Below are positions 54,945-63,000 of a stretch of 64,000 bases of DNA, one piece after another (within the stretch, counting starts at the first letter, position 1; each line of letters opens with the position of its first letter). The translations under genes were made by a program, and so were the position numbers. The notes below the pieces were generated by a model. The model made no database searches, was not told the origin of the DNA, and saw only the letters and a list, made by a program, of their open reading frames with translations. The stretch is from Neobittarella massiliensis (ex Bilen et al. 2018) (lineage in GTDB: Bacteria > Bacillota > Clostridia > Oscillospirales > Ruminococcaceae), in the NCBI RefSeq assembly GCF_900289145.1, contig NZ_OKQO01000001.1:62001-126000 (forward strand), written 5' to 3'.

Positions 54945-55661
54945 ATGAAGATCGAAGTTCTGTTCCCCGAAATGTGCAATCTGTTCGGCGACTCCAGCAA
55001 CATGAAGTACCTGCAGCAGTGTTTGCCCCAGGCCGAGTTCGTCTATACTCCGTTTGACAGCGAACCGGCTTTTGTCACCGAGGAGGTGGCGCTGGTCTAT
55101 ATCGGCGCCATGACCGAGCGCGCCCAGCAGAAGATCGCTGATAAACTGCAGCCCTACCAAGCGCGCATCTGTCAGCTCATCGATGGGCAGAAGACCATCT
55201 TTTTAGCCACTGGAAACGCCTGCGAGGTGTTTTTCGATTACATGGAGAACGAGGATGGCACCCGCGATCAGGGGTTGGGCATTTTCGCCGGCTTTTATGC
55301 CAAGCGCGACCTGTTTCACCGCTATAATGGTCTGGTATGGGGCACCTTCGAGGACATGGATATCATCGGCTTTAAGACCCAGTTCACCATGGCTTACGGC
55401 GACAACGAAAATTGCGCTTTCATGCCGGTCAACCGGGGCATCGGCCTCAACAAACAGTCTCGGTTAGAAGGGGTGCGCCGCGGCAGCTTTTACGGTACCT
55501 ATTTGGTGGGACCACTGCTGGTGCTCAACCCGCCCTTTACCCGCTACCTGCTTGGCAAAATGGGAGTAGAACAGCCGCAGCTGGCCTACCCTGAAGTAGT
55601 GGAGCAAGCCTATCAGCAGCGCCTGGCCGAGTTTAAAGATCCCAAAGTACAGTACGAATAA
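54945..55661 (+). CDS. gatD: GatD-like class I glutamine amidotransferase, catalytic residues replaced
   Basis: A 238-residue protein in the GatD position. It keeps the family start (PEMCNLFGDSSNMKYL) and overall order. Where GatD has the nucleophile in a CGGYQ-type loop this protein reads LATGNACEVF, with Gly at the Cys position and a Cys three residues later. Where GatD has the catalytic His (YLHGPLL) it reads TYLVGPLLVLNPP. Glutaminase activity is therefore doubtful; it may be structural for MurT or use another nucleophile. GGGG is upstream; ATG directly after the murT stop. Confidence 0.8.
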   Translation: MKIEVLFPEMCNLFGDSSNMKYLQQCLPQAEFVYTPFDSEPAFVTEEVALVYIGAMTERAQQKIADKLQPYQARICQLIDGQKTIFLATGNACEVFFDYMENEDGTRDQGLGIFAGFYAKRDLFHRYNGLVWGTFEDMDIIGFKTQFTMAYGDNENCAFMPVNRGIGLNKQSRLEGVRRGSFYGTYLVGPLLVLNPPFTRYLLGKMGVEQPQLAYPEVVEQAYQQRLAEFKDPKVQYE

Positions 55662-55674
55662 AAAAGCACAGTAA

Positions 55675-55715
55675 GAAGCGGCAGCTCTGTACTCAGCAGA
55701 GCTGCCGCTTCTTTT
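55675..55715 (+). terminator. Terminator of murT-gatD
   Basis: GAAGCGGCAGCTCTG pairs perfectly over 15 bases with its complement around TACTCAG, followed by TTTT. Confidence 0.9.
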
Positions 55716-56207
55716 CGGTCTCAGCACAAAAAATCTAAAAAGGAAATAACATAACGACTGGCAGAGCCTATGCGCGCTGTGTGGCTCTGCCGGCGGGTAG
55801 CTAATAGACCCGCCAATATCTATGCGATGGCGGCTGCTGGCAGCAAATAGATAGAGTGGTATCTGCATGCCTCTTCTCTCCCGGTCGTCTGTGCCGGCAC
55901 CGGCTGCCGCGGCCACCTTGTTTTAGCATGCGAGTACCGGCCGCGCAGTGCAGGTGATCGCTGCACTTTGTCTCCACTGCGCTGCAGACGCCGGTCTGCT
56001 GCTCTGACAGCAGTATACTACCTGGAGCCCGCTCCAGGTCAAGGCCCCGCGCGCATCGTTTGCAAAAAGGTTGCGGTCTCCTCACAATTTATTAAAAAAC
56101 AGGGCAAGGACCAGCGGCTCCTGCCGCCCGATCTCCGCCCTGTGGTGGTCTGTCTTTATTTGTTTTGCCGGCTGTGCCGGCGCACTGTAAACGGGTGTGG
56201 CCGCACT
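55716..56207. other. Region transcribed from an orphan MerR-type promoter, no clear gene
   Basis: The minus-strand promoter at 56012-56042 would make a transcript running to the murT-gatD terminator. It contains stable hairpins, for example GGCAGAGCC with GGCTCTGCC around 55785. The only open frame of note (GTG 55977 down to 55801, 58 residues, five Cys and five His) has no ribosome-binding site. It could be a small RNA or the remains of a gene. Confidence 0.4.
56012..56042 (-). promoter_or_regulatory. Second MerR-type promoter, orphan
   Basis: Minus strand TTGACC (56042-56037) and TATACT (56017-56012) are 19 bases apart. Within lies the perfect dyad ACCTGGAG-CCCG-CTCCAGGT (56020-56039), nearly the same as in the aldo/keto reductase promoter. 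Confidence 0.65.
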
Positions 56208-56561
56208 TTATGCGTGGTGATGTCCACCGCAGTTACACTGGCCGGTACCGGTGGGCTGCAAGCTGCCGTCGAGGTAGCCGCTCACCACCTGGTGGATGTC
56301 GCCGGTCACGCCGCCCAGCACCAAAATGCCAACAGCGGCCAGCTTGTCCCGGGCGCCTTGGCCCATGCCGCCGCAGATGACCAGGTCCACGCCATTTTGC
56401 TTGAGCATATCGCCCAGCTGATTGTGGTCGTGCACCGGGTTGATCACGGTACGGGTACCGGTCACCTGTCGGTCATCCGAGATAGAAAACAGGGTAAAAT
56501 CGCGGGTCTTGCCAAAATGGGCCGAGACCTGTCCGTCTAAAGTGGGGATCGCAATGGTCAT
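56208..56561 (-). CDS. NifX/NifB-type dinitrogenase cofactor-binding family protein
   Basis: A 117-residue protein of the dinitrogenase iron-molybdenum cofactor family: IPTLDGQVSAHFGKTRDFTL, the conserved VICGGMGQGARDKL and VVSGYLDG. A metal-binding tail CNCGGHHHA ends it. Not evidence of nitrogen fixation; in anaerobes such proteins bind iron-sulphur or other metal clusters. Last gene of the DUF134-mrp-nifX operon, five bases after mrp; GGAGG ten bases before the ATG. Confidence 0.88.
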   Translation of the reverse strand: MTIAIPTLDGQVSAHFGKTRDFTLFSISDDRQVTGTRTVINPVHDHNQLGDMLKQNGVDLVICGGMGQGARDKLAAVGILVLGGVTGDIHQVVSGYLDGSLQPTGTGQCNCGGHHHA

Positions 56562-56566
56562 TGTCT

Positions 56567-57415
56567 CTAGGCCTCCTCTTTGATCAACTTTTCAGCTACG
56601 TCGCAGGCGCGCTGCAAATAGGGCATCTGCACGTACTCTACCCGGCCGGCATCGCACAGGGCGGGCACCGCGGGGTCGATGGGCAGCTGGGCCAGCAGCG
56701 GAATGCCAAACTGGTCGGCCACGTGCTGGGTGCGTCCCTCGCCGAAGATGTGGATCTTCTTGCCGCAGTCCGGGCACTCCACATAGCTCATGTTTTCGAT
56801 CAGTCCCAGGGTGGGGATGTGCATGGCGCCGGCCATGTTTAGCGCCTTCGACACGATCATCGACACCAGGTCCTGCGGGGTGGTGACCACCATCACGCCG
56901 TCGACGGGGATCGACTGGAACACCGTCAGCGGCACGTCACCGGTTCCCGGCGGCAGGTCGACAAACATAAAATCTACGTCTTTCCAGATCACGTCGGTCC
57001 AAAACTGTTTGACTACGCCGGCCAGCACCGGACCGCGCCAGATGACCGGGGTGTCCTCGGTCTCCAGCAGCATGTTCGACGAGATGACCTGGGTACCTTT
57101 CTCGCTGACTGCGGGGTAGATACCGATCTCGTCGGAATAGGCGCGCTGATGGATGCCAAATACCTTGGGAATAGAGGGGCCGGTGATGTCGGCGTCCAGC
57201 ACGGCGGTCTTATAGCCGCGGCGGGCCATCTCCACCGCCAGCATCGAGGTGACCAGGCTCTTGCCTACGCCGCCTTTGCCGCTGGCAACGGCGATCACTT
57301 TTTTAATAGAGCTCAGCTGATGGGGCTTCTCCAAAAAGCTGGCCGGGTCCTGTTTGCGGGAGGGACAGTTCTCGCCGCAGGAGGAACAGTCGTGGGTACA
57401 ATTCTGTTCTGCCAT
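56567..57415 (-). CDS. mrp: Mrp/NBP35-type iron-sulphur cluster carrier ATPase
   Basis: A 282-residue P-loop ATPase. The N-terminal Cys cluster CTHDCSSCGENC resembles NBP35. The deviant Walker A is ASGKGGVGKS, followed by LDADITGPSIPK, FVDLPPGTGD and the CxxC in ECPDCGKKI that holds the bridging cluster. It transfers Fe-S clusters to apoproteins. GGAG lies eight bases before the ATG. The neighbours DUF134 and NifX-like are the usual partners. Confidence 0.92.
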   Translation of the reverse strand: MAEQNCTHDCSSCGENCPSRKQDPASFLEKPHQLSSIKKVIAVASGKGGVGKSLVTSMLAVEMARRGYKTAVLDADITGPSIPKVFGIHQRAYSDEIGIYPAVSEKGTQVISSNMLLETEDTPVIWRGPVLAGVVKQFWTDVIWKDVDFMFVDLPPGTGDVPLTVFQSIPVDGVMVVTTPQDLVSMIVSKALNMAGAMHIPTLGLIENMSYVECPDCGKKIHIFGEGRTQHVADQFGIPLLAQLPIDPAVPALCDAGRVEYVQMPYLQRACDVAEKLIKEEA

Positions 57416-57500
57416 AGTTTCATCTCCATTTTTTTACATCTCCTGCCGGCTAAAGCATCGGCAGGGGCAAGACGGCCGGTCAGAGACCCTGCCGCCCGAT

Positions 57501-57842
57501 CTACCTCATCTGGCAAAAGGTACAGTTTTTACACATCTTTTGGCAGCCGCGGCCCTCCCGCACCAGTTCGTACTGGCCGCCCTCGATATACAGGGCCCGG
57601 GCATTGATCAGCGCGTCGGCCACCTTTTGGCGGGCCGCCGCCAAAATGCGCTGATAGGTCCCGCGGGAGATGTTCATCTCGGCCGCACCGGCTAATTGGT
57701 CCAGCCCTTCCAGGTCAGATAGGCGCAGGGCCTCGGCCTCCTCCAGCGTGATGCGCAGGGGCGTGCCCTCTGCTACGGCCGGGCCAAACTGACGGCAAGC
57801 CGGCTCAAAACAGACCCGGCGGCACTTCTTTACCGGCGGCAT
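57501..57842 (-). CDS. DUF134-family DNA-binding protein, probable operon regulator
   Basis: A 113-residue protein. It starts with the Cys-containing segment KKCRRVCFEPACRQFGP. A helix-turn-helix follows (LTLEE-type start seen as ITLEEAEALRLSDLEGL and AAEMNISRGTYQRILAAAR). A C-terminal cluster CQKMCKNCTFC may sense metal or an Fe-S cluster. First gene of the operon, GGGGGG upstream of ATG 57842. The 36-bp palindrome at its promoter is its likely target. Confidence 0.88.
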   Translation of the reverse strand: MPPVKKCRRVCFEPACRQFGPAVAEGTPLRITLEEAEALRLSDLEGLDQLAGAAEMNISRGTYQRILAAARQKVADALINARALYIEGGQYELVREGRGCQKMCKNCTFCQMR

Positions 57843-57873
57843 AGCACTCCCCCCTTATCCGTGTAAACTGCAA

Positions 57874-57909
57874 AATGTGCGTAGTGTGCATATGCACACT
57901 ACGCACATT
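57874..57909 (-). promoter_or_regulatory. Perfect 36-bp palindrome, predicted DUF134 operator
   Basis: The half AATGTGCGTAGTGTGCAT is followed at once by its exact reverse complement, centred between 57891 and 57892. It begins inside the -10 box and covers the expected transcription start. In RNA it would also form a long hairpin in the leader. Confidence 0.8.
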
Positions 57910-57935
57910 ATACGCCGCTGCCAGATCGAAGTCAA
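57907..57935 (-). promoter_or_regulatory. Promoter of the DUF134-mrp-nifX operon
   Basis: Minus strand TTGACT (57935-57930), a 17-base spacer and a perfect TATAAT (57912-57907) that overlaps the palindrome by three bases. Confidence 0.8.
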
Positions 57936-57953
57936 TAGGCCTGGTAGAGCCAG

Positions 57954-58166
57954 TTATTGGTCGCCTTTCTTCTTTTTGATCACCGCAAACACGACTCCGG
58001 CCACAATGACCACTCCGGCCACGATCAGCGCGATCACCACCGGCGACAGCCCTTTCTGCGCTGCCGCCTCGTCGCCGGTGGCCACACCGGCAGCCAGCAC
58101 GCCGCTAAACAATGCCGGGCAGGCGCACCCCAGCGCCACCAGCAGGCCCATCCATCTCTTTTTCAT
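57954..58166 (-). CDS. Small membrane protein of unknown function
   Basis: A 70-residue product with GAGGAGG eight bases before the ATG. A basic start and hydrophobic segment (residues 6-27, MGLLVALGCACPALFSGVL) could be a signal peptide or a first helix. A second helix VVIALIVAGVVIVAGVVFAV is followed by KKKKGD. So it is a hairpin, or an exported single-span protein. It lies just upstream of, and in the same direction as, the DUF134 operon. No family recognised. Confidence 0.7.
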   Translation of the reverse strand: MKKRWMGLLVALGCACPALFSGVLAAGVATGDEAAAQKGLSPVVIALIVAGVVIVAGVVFAVIKKKKGDQ

Positions 58167-58498
58167 ATTGGTATCCTCCTCAATAAAAGCAGGCCCCTTC
58201 TCGTATGTCTACCAGTATAGCATCTGCCGGCATCCGGCGCAACGGCCGTGGGAACACTGCGGCCAAAAGCCGTCCATCACGCGATAAGAGGCGGTCACAT
58301 CCAAATAGAAAAAGAGCCTCGGGGAGGAGACTCTTTTTCTATTTGGATGGGTGGGAAAAGAAGAGAGTGCCACCCTGCCGCATACAGGTATCGCTCTCCT
58401 GACAGGATCTCTCTAACTTTGGGGCGATATCGGGCGGCAGGCAGCCGCTTTATATACGGTAGGTTTTTACCGGTGTTTTGGGGTGCCGAACGGGGCTT
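58167..58498. other. Intergenic region between glnN and the small membrane protein gene
   Basis: Holds the 19-pair inverted repeat at 58298-58349 that ends glnN transcription. No gene or convincing promoter for the small membrane protein was found. Confidence 0.5.
58298..58349 (-). terminator. Long perfect inverted repeat, probable terminator of glnN
   Basis: CATCCAAATAGAAAAAGAG pairs without mismatch with its complement around a 14-base centre that itself contains CCTC/GAGG. The inner AAAAAGAG/CTCTTTTT arms work as a T-rich terminator in both directions. The outer A+T arms are unusually long. Confidence 0.65.
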
Positions 58499-60592
58499 TT
58501 ATACGCTAAACAGCAGTTCTTCGTAGGTGGGGTAGGGCCAGCTGGTGCGGGGCAGCAGCGTCTCCATCTCGTCGGCTACCGCCCGCATCTCCTGCATGGC
58601 GGCAAACACGCTTCGGCGGTAGTGCTGGGCCAGCTCCAGCGAGTCGCTGCAGTTGCCGCCCTCCAGCAGTGCACTGTCCAGCCGCTCAACTTTGCGATAA
58701 AGGCAGTCGCTCAGCGCGCAGAGCTGGCGCAGAGTATCCTGCTCATAGGTGCAGGGCAAGCCGCCGTCTACCGCCTTTTTGGCCGCGATAGCTGCCGACA
58801 GAGTAGAGGTATAGCAGCTCACAGCCGGCAAAATATCCCGTTTGGCCATCTCCAGCATAGTCAGCGCCTCAATGCCCAACACCTTGGTGTACTCTTCCAG
58901 CATGATCTCGTAGCGGGCGCGCAGCTCACATGCAGAAAACACCTTGTGCCGGGTGTACAGCGCAACATTTTTGGGGGCTACCAATGCCGGCAGCGCGTCG
59001 GCGGTCGATTTTAAGTTCGACAGCCCGCGCCGCTCGGCCTCGTCGCTCCAGTCGCCGGTGTAGCCGTTGCCGCCAAACAAGATGCGGCCGTGTTCTTTTA
59101 AAGTGGTACGCAACAGGCTGTTGAGGGCGGTGTCAAAGTCATCGGCCTCCTCCAGCGTATCGGCAAAGCGGCACAGCGCCTCGGCCACGATGGTATTGAG
59201 TACCGTGTTGGGCCCCGAGGGGGAGATCGCCGAGCCCGGCATGCGGAATTCGAACTTATTGCCGGTAAAGGCAAACGGAGAGGTGCGGTTGCGGTCGGTG
59301 GTATCCTGTGGGATCTTAGGCAGCACGTGCACACCGGTGCGCATCACGCTGCGCTCGCTCTGCACATACCGCTCACCGCGCTCAATGGCCCCCAGTACTG
59401 CCGACAGTTCGTCGCCCACAAACATCGAGATGATGGCCGGAGGCGCCTCGTTGCCGCCCAGCCGGTGGTCGTTGCCCGCCGTGGCCACCGCGGCCCGCAA
59501 CAGGTCCTGGTACTCGTCCACCGCCAAGATCACTGCACACAAAAACAGCAGGAACTGGGCATTTTCGTGGGGGGTGTCGCCCGGGTCGAGCAGGTTGATA
59601 CCGGTATTGGTCGTCAGCGACCAGTTGTTGTGCTTGCCCGAGCCGTTGATACCGGCAAACGGTTTTTCGTGCAGCAGGCAGCACATACCGTGCCGGTCGG
59701 CCACCTTTTTCATATACTCCATCACCAGCTGGTTCTGGTCGGCGGCGATGTTGGCAGTGGTAAACACCGGGGCCAGCTCGTGCTGGGCGGGGGCCACTTC
59801 GTTGTGCTCAGTCTTGGCAAAAATGCCAAGCCTCCACAATTCCCGGTCCAAATCGGCCATAAAGGCGGCTACCCGCGGCTTTAGAGCGCCAAAGTAGTGG
59901 TCGTCCAGCTCCTGTCCCTTGGGCGGCTTGGCGCCAAACAGTGTGCGCCCGGTAAAGCGCAGGTCCGGCCGCCGCCAGTAGAGCGCCTTATCGATGAGAA
60001 AATACTCCTGCTCACAGCCCACCGTGGTGTTTACCCGGCGCACATCGTCGTTGCCAAACAGCTTCATTATGCGCATGGCCTGCCGGTTGAGCGCCTCCAT
60101 CGAGCGCAGCAGCGGTGTTTTTTTGTCCAGTGCATGGCCGCCGTACGAGCAAAAAGCGGTGGGGATGCAGAGCGTGTCGTCTTTGATAAAGGCGTAGGAG
60201 GTCGGGTCCCAGGCGGTGTAGCCCCGGGCCTCAAAGGTGGCCCGCAGCCCGCCGGAGGGAAAGCTGGAGGCGTCGGGCTCACCTTTGATGAGCTCTCTGC
60301 CCGAAAACTCCAAGATTGGGCGCCCCGATATCCCGTCGGGGGCCAAAAAACTCTCGTGCTTTTCGGCCGTGATGCCGGTCATGGGCTGAAACCAGTGGGT
60401 AAAATGGGTGGCCCCCTTTTCGGTAGCCCAATCTTTCATGGCGTTGGCCACTACATTGGCCACGCTGCGGTCTAAACTCCGCCCGTCGCAAATGGTCCGC
60501 TGCAGAGCCCGGTAGGTCTCTTGGGGCAGTCGCTCGCGCATAGCGCTGTCGCCAAAAACCATACTGCCAAAAGTATCGCTGATATGCGCCAT
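58499..60592 (-). CDS. glnN: Type III glutamine synthetase
   Basis: A 697-residue GSIII, forming Gln from Glu, ammonia and ATP. GSIII landmarks: [16 protein letters not shown] near the start, [30 protein letters not shown] (metal Glu), [17 protein letters not shown] and [19 protein letters not shown], then [21 protein letters not shown] longer frame runs to 60772, but GAGGAGG seven bases before ATG 60592 and the family start settle it. Divergent from glnA; the leader contains an ANTAR-type attenuator. Confidence 0.96.
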   Translation of the reverse strand: MAHISDTFGSMVFGDSAMRERLPQETYRALQRTICDGRSLDRSVANVVANAMKDWATEKGATHFTHWFQPMTGITAEKHESFLAPDGISGRPILEFSGRELIKGEPDASSFPSGGLRATFEARGYTAWDPTSYAFIKDDTLCIPTAFCSYGGHALDKKTPLLRSMEALNRQAMRIMKLFGNDDVRRVNTTVGCEQEYFLIDKALYWRRPDLRFTGRTLFGAKPPKGQELDDHYFGALKPRVAAFMADLDRELWRLGIFAKTEHNEVAPAQHELAPVFTTANIAADQNQLVMEYMKKVADRHGMCCLLHEKPFAGINGSGKHNNWSLTTNTGINLLDPGDTPHENAQFLLFLCAVILAVDEYQDLLRAAVATAGNDHRLGGNEAPPAIISMFVGDELSAVLGAIERGERYVQSERSVMRTGVHVLPKIPQDTTDRNRTSPFAFTGNKFEFRMPGSAISPSGPNTVLNTIVAEALCRFADTLEEADDFDTALNSLLRTTLKEHGRILFGGNGYTGDWSDEAERRGLSNLKSTADALPALVAPKNVALYTRHKVFSACELRARYEIMLEEYTKVLGIEALTMLEMAKRDILPAVSCYTSTLSAAIAAKKAVDGGLPCTYEQDTLRQLCALSDCLYRKVERLDSALLEGGNCSDSLELAQHYRRSVFAAMQEMRAVADEMETLLPRTSWPYPTYEELLFSV

Positions 60593-60643
60593 CGAAATTC
60601 CTCCTCGTGTGTCGCCGGCGCCTGCTTGCCGCTCTCCCCACGC

Positions 60644-60685
60644 AAAAAAGGCGCCGGGGCCATGCGGCCCGCAGCGCCTTTGCTG
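60644..60685 (-). promoter_or_regulatory. ANTAR-type attenuator in the glnN leader
   Basis: On the minus strand CAGC-AAAGGC-GCTG (60685-60672) forms a hexaloop hairpin with A at loop position 1 and G at position 4, the ANTAR-protein recognition pattern. Its bases overlap the first arm of a terminator, AAGGCGC with GCGCCTT enclosing GGGCC/GGCCC, followed by TTTT (60680-60644). The two folds exclude each other. Only one hexaloop hairpin is evident, not the usual two. Confidence 0.7.
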
Positions 60686-60700
60686 TTTTTCCATGGATGC

Positions 60701-60729
60701 AGTATAAACCCCGTCCGGCGCGTTGTCAA
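60701..60729 (-). promoter_or_regulatory. Promoter of glnN
   Basis: Minus strand consensus TTGACA (60729-60724), a 17-base spacer and TATACT (60706-60701). Confidence 0.8.
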
Positions 60730-60841
60730 CAGTTTTTTGTAGCAAAATTTCGCTATCCCTAAAGACCGTCACCCGCCCCTTTTAGGTAAAAGGCGCCGTC
60801 ACTATTACACAGTTTTTTCGCATTTTTGTTGTGCAGACTTA

Positions 60842-60870
60842 TTGACAACCGATCTTGCGGGCGGTATACT
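60842..60870 (+). promoter_or_regulatory. Promoter of glnA-nitR
   Basis: Consensus TTGACA (60842-60847), a 17-base spacer and TATACT (60865-60870). Both boxes are identical to those of the divergent glnN promoter. Confidence 0.8.
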
Positions 60871-60891
60871 TCTGATATCGTGAATAATGTG

Positions 60892-60958
60892 TGGACAAAG
60901 GTGTTCATCTTAGAGGGGCAGCAGTGGCCGGTGCCCCCTGGGTGAGCACTCTTTTTTT
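60892..60958 (+). promoter_or_regulatory. ANTAR-type attenuator in the glnA leader
   Basis: TGGAC-AAAGGT-GTTCA (60892-60907) is a hexaloop hairpin with A1 and G4, matching the glnN loop AAAGGC at five of six bases. It overlaps the first arm of a terminator: GTGTTCATC with GGTGAGCAC (G-U pairs), inner GGGGCA/TGCCCC, then TC and seven T (60952-60958). Binding of the hexaloop by NitR would prevent the terminator. Confidence 0.72.
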
Positions 60959-61034
60959 GTGGATATAGCGCCGCTGCCGGCGGTTCATATGCAGTGTGTC
61001 GGGCAGCGCCCCGGTACAGAAAGGCGGGTAGAGA

Positions 61035-62354
61035 ATGGATTATACCGTGCAGGAGATCTTGCAGTTCGTCGAGGAAAACGACGTCAAATTCGTGCGGCTG
61101 GCATTTTGTGATATGTTCGGCTCTCTTAAAAATATTGCCATCATGGCCGGCGAATTGCCCCGTGCCTTTGCCGACGGCATCAGCTTCGACGCCTCGGCAG
61201 TAGAGGGCTTTATGAACGTCGAGGAATCCGACCTGTTTTTGTTTCCCGACCCGTCCACCATGGCCATTTTGCCATGGAGACCCCAGCAGGGGCGGGTACT
61301 GCGCTTTTACTGTGATATCCGTCACCCCGACGGCCGCACCTTCGACGGCGACGGCCGGGCGCTGCTGAGGCGGGCGGTGGCCGATCTCGAACAGGCCGGT
61401 TACCGCTGCCAGATCGGGGCCGAGTGCGAGTTTTACCTGTTCGAGACCGACGAACACCAAAACCCCACCGGTACCCCCCACGATCGCGCCGGCTATTTCG
61501 ATACCGCCCCCATGGACCGGGGGGAGAACATCCGCCGCGAGATCTGCCTCACCATGGAGGAGATGGGCCTGCGCCCCGAGAGCTCTCACCACGAGCAGGG
61601 TCCGGGCCAAAACGAGGTGGATTTTGCCTATACCGGTGCCCTGACCGCCGCCGACAATCTGGTCACCTTCAAGTCGCTGGTGCGGGTGCTGGCCGCGCAA
61701 AACGGCCTGTATGCCTCCTTTATGCCCAAGCCGCTCAAAAAGCACAGCGGCAGCGGCCTGCACGTGAATATGTCGCTGCAAAAAGACGGGCAAAATATCT
61801 TTGTCCCCGCCGGCCAGGGGCATTCTCCCCAAGCCGAGAGCTTTATCGCCGGCATTCTGGACCGCATCGCCGAGATCACGCTCTTTTGCAATCCGCTCAC
61901 CAATTCCTATCGGCGCCTGGGCGCTTTCGAGGCCCCCAAATACATCAGCTGGTCGCACCAGAACCGCTCTCAGCTCATTCGCATCCCCGCCGCGCAGGGC
62001 GAGAAGGCGCGCATGGAGCTGCGCTCGCCCGATCCGTCCTGCAACCCCTACGTGGTGTTTGCCCTGCTCATCTGGGCGGGCTTGGAGGGGATCGTACAGC
62101 AAAAGCCGCTGGGCGCCCCACTCGATCTAAACACCTACAGTGCCGACAAAGCGGCCCTGAGCGGTGTGCAGCCGCTGCCCGACAGCTTGGGCCGGGCGCT
62201 GCAGCTGGCCCAACAGTCCGATTTTGTGCGCGCGCACCTGCCGGCGCGGATGATCCGCCAAATGGTAGATGCCAAGCGCCGCAGCTGGGAGGGCTGCACC
62301 AGCGCCGAGGACCGCGACCGGTACGAGCGCGACCGCTACTTCTACTATATTTAA
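61035..62354 (+). CDS. glnA: Glutamine synthetase type I
   Basis: A 439-residue GSI. It has VRLAFCDMFGSLKNIAI, FYCDIRHPDG, the metal motif IGAECEFYLF, HHEQGPGQNEVDF, KHSGSGLHVNMSL and NRSQLIRIP. No adenylylation-site Tyr context of the enteric type (beta form) is seen. It is the short alpha-type enzyme of Bacillota, normally controlled by feedback. GGCGGG precedes the ATG. It is followed 35 bases later by nitR; the same pairing is known from solventogenic clostridia. Confidence 0.96.
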   Translation: MDYTVQEILQFVEENDVKFVRLAFCDMFGSLKNIAIMAGELPRAFADGISFDASAVEGFMNVEESDLFLFPDPSTMAILPWRPQQGRVLRFYCDIRHPDGRTFDGDGRALLRRAVADLEQAGYRCQIGAECEFYLFETDEHQNPTGTPHDRAGYFDTAPMDRGENIRREICLTMEEMGLRPESSHHEQGPGQNEVDFAYTGALTAADNLVTFKSLVRVLAAQNGLYASFMPKPLKKHSGSGLHVNMSLQKDGQNIFVPAGQGHSPQAESFIAGILDRIAEITLFCNPLTNSYRRLGAFEAPKYISWSHQNRSQLIRIPAAQGEKARMELRSPDPSCNPYVVFALLIWAGLEGIVQQKPLGAPLDLNTYSADKAALSGVQPLPDSLGRALQLAQQSDFVRAHLPARMIRQMVDAKRRSWEGCTSAEDRDRYERDRYFYYI

Positions 62355-62389
62355 GGGCGGTCAGCCAGCTAAAAAGGGGGGAACAGCAG

Positions 62390-62959
62390 ATGCAGGCACT
62401 CATCGTATCCGGCGCCGACGCCCAGCGCGCCCAACCGCTCGGCGCACTGCTCAAAACAGCCGGTTATGCGCGCATCTTGGTGGCCGGTTCCGGCGGTGCC
62501 GCCCGGCGGCAGCTGGATCAGGCCGAGTTCGATCTGGTGCTCATCTGCGCCCCGCTGCCCGACGAGTACGGCCACGAGCTGGCCATACAGCTGGCCGAGA
62601 GCAGTACCGGCGGGGTAGTGCTGGCGGTCCGGCGGGAGGAGTACGGCGATATCGCCCCCCGGGTAGAGCCCTACGGTGTACTGGTGGCCGACAGCCCGCT
62701 GAGCCGGCCGCAATTTTTGCGGGTGCTGCGCATGGCCGCCGGCCAGCGCTACCGCCTGCAGGGCCTGCACCGCGAAAACGTAAAATTGCACGGTCGTATC
62801 CAGGAGATCCGATTGGTCGACCGTGCCAAATGCGCCCTGATCCAATACCTGGATATGACCGAGCCCCAGGCCCACCGCTATATCGAAAAACAGGCTATGG
62901 ATCTGCGCATCACCCGCGGCCAGGTGGCCAAAAACATCCTCAAGACCTACGAGAACTGA
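62390..62959 (+). CDS. nitR: ANTAR-domain RNA-binding antiterminator (NitR-type)
   Basis: A 189-residue two-domain protein. The N-terminal 120 residues are a receiver-like fold (LIVSGADAQRAQPL, FDLVLICAPLPDEYG). The usual phospho-acceptor Asp is not clear, the equivalent stretch being ICAPLPDE, so it may not be phosphorylated. A coiled segment leads to the ANTAR domain (RAKCALIQYLDMTEPQAHRY, then KNILKTYEN). In clostridia the glnA-linked NitR activates glnA by antitermination. GGGGGG eight bases before ATG 62390; a much longer open frame through glnA is spurious. Confidence 0.9.
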   Translation: MQALIVSGADAQRAQPLGALLKTAGYARILVAGSGGAARRQLDQAEFDLVLICAPLPDEYGHELAIQLAESSTGGVVLAVRREEYGDIAPRVEPYGVLVADSPLSRPQFLRVLRMAAGQRYRLQGLHRENVKLHGRIQEIRLVDRAKCALIQYLDMTEPQAHRYIEKQAMDLRITRGQVAKNILKTYEN

Positions 62960-63000
62960 GCGGCAGAAAGTCCGCACGGCCATAAAGGAGGGAAGCGACC

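Noticed and set aside
56208-57842. Nitrogen-fixation locus
   Set aside because: The NifX-like and Mrp proteins belong to families widespread in non-fixing anaerobes, and no nifHDK genes are present.
60759-62102. Minus-strand open frame of 447 codons opposite glnA
   Set aside because: Antisense to glnA, with no ribosome-binding site and low-complexity composition.
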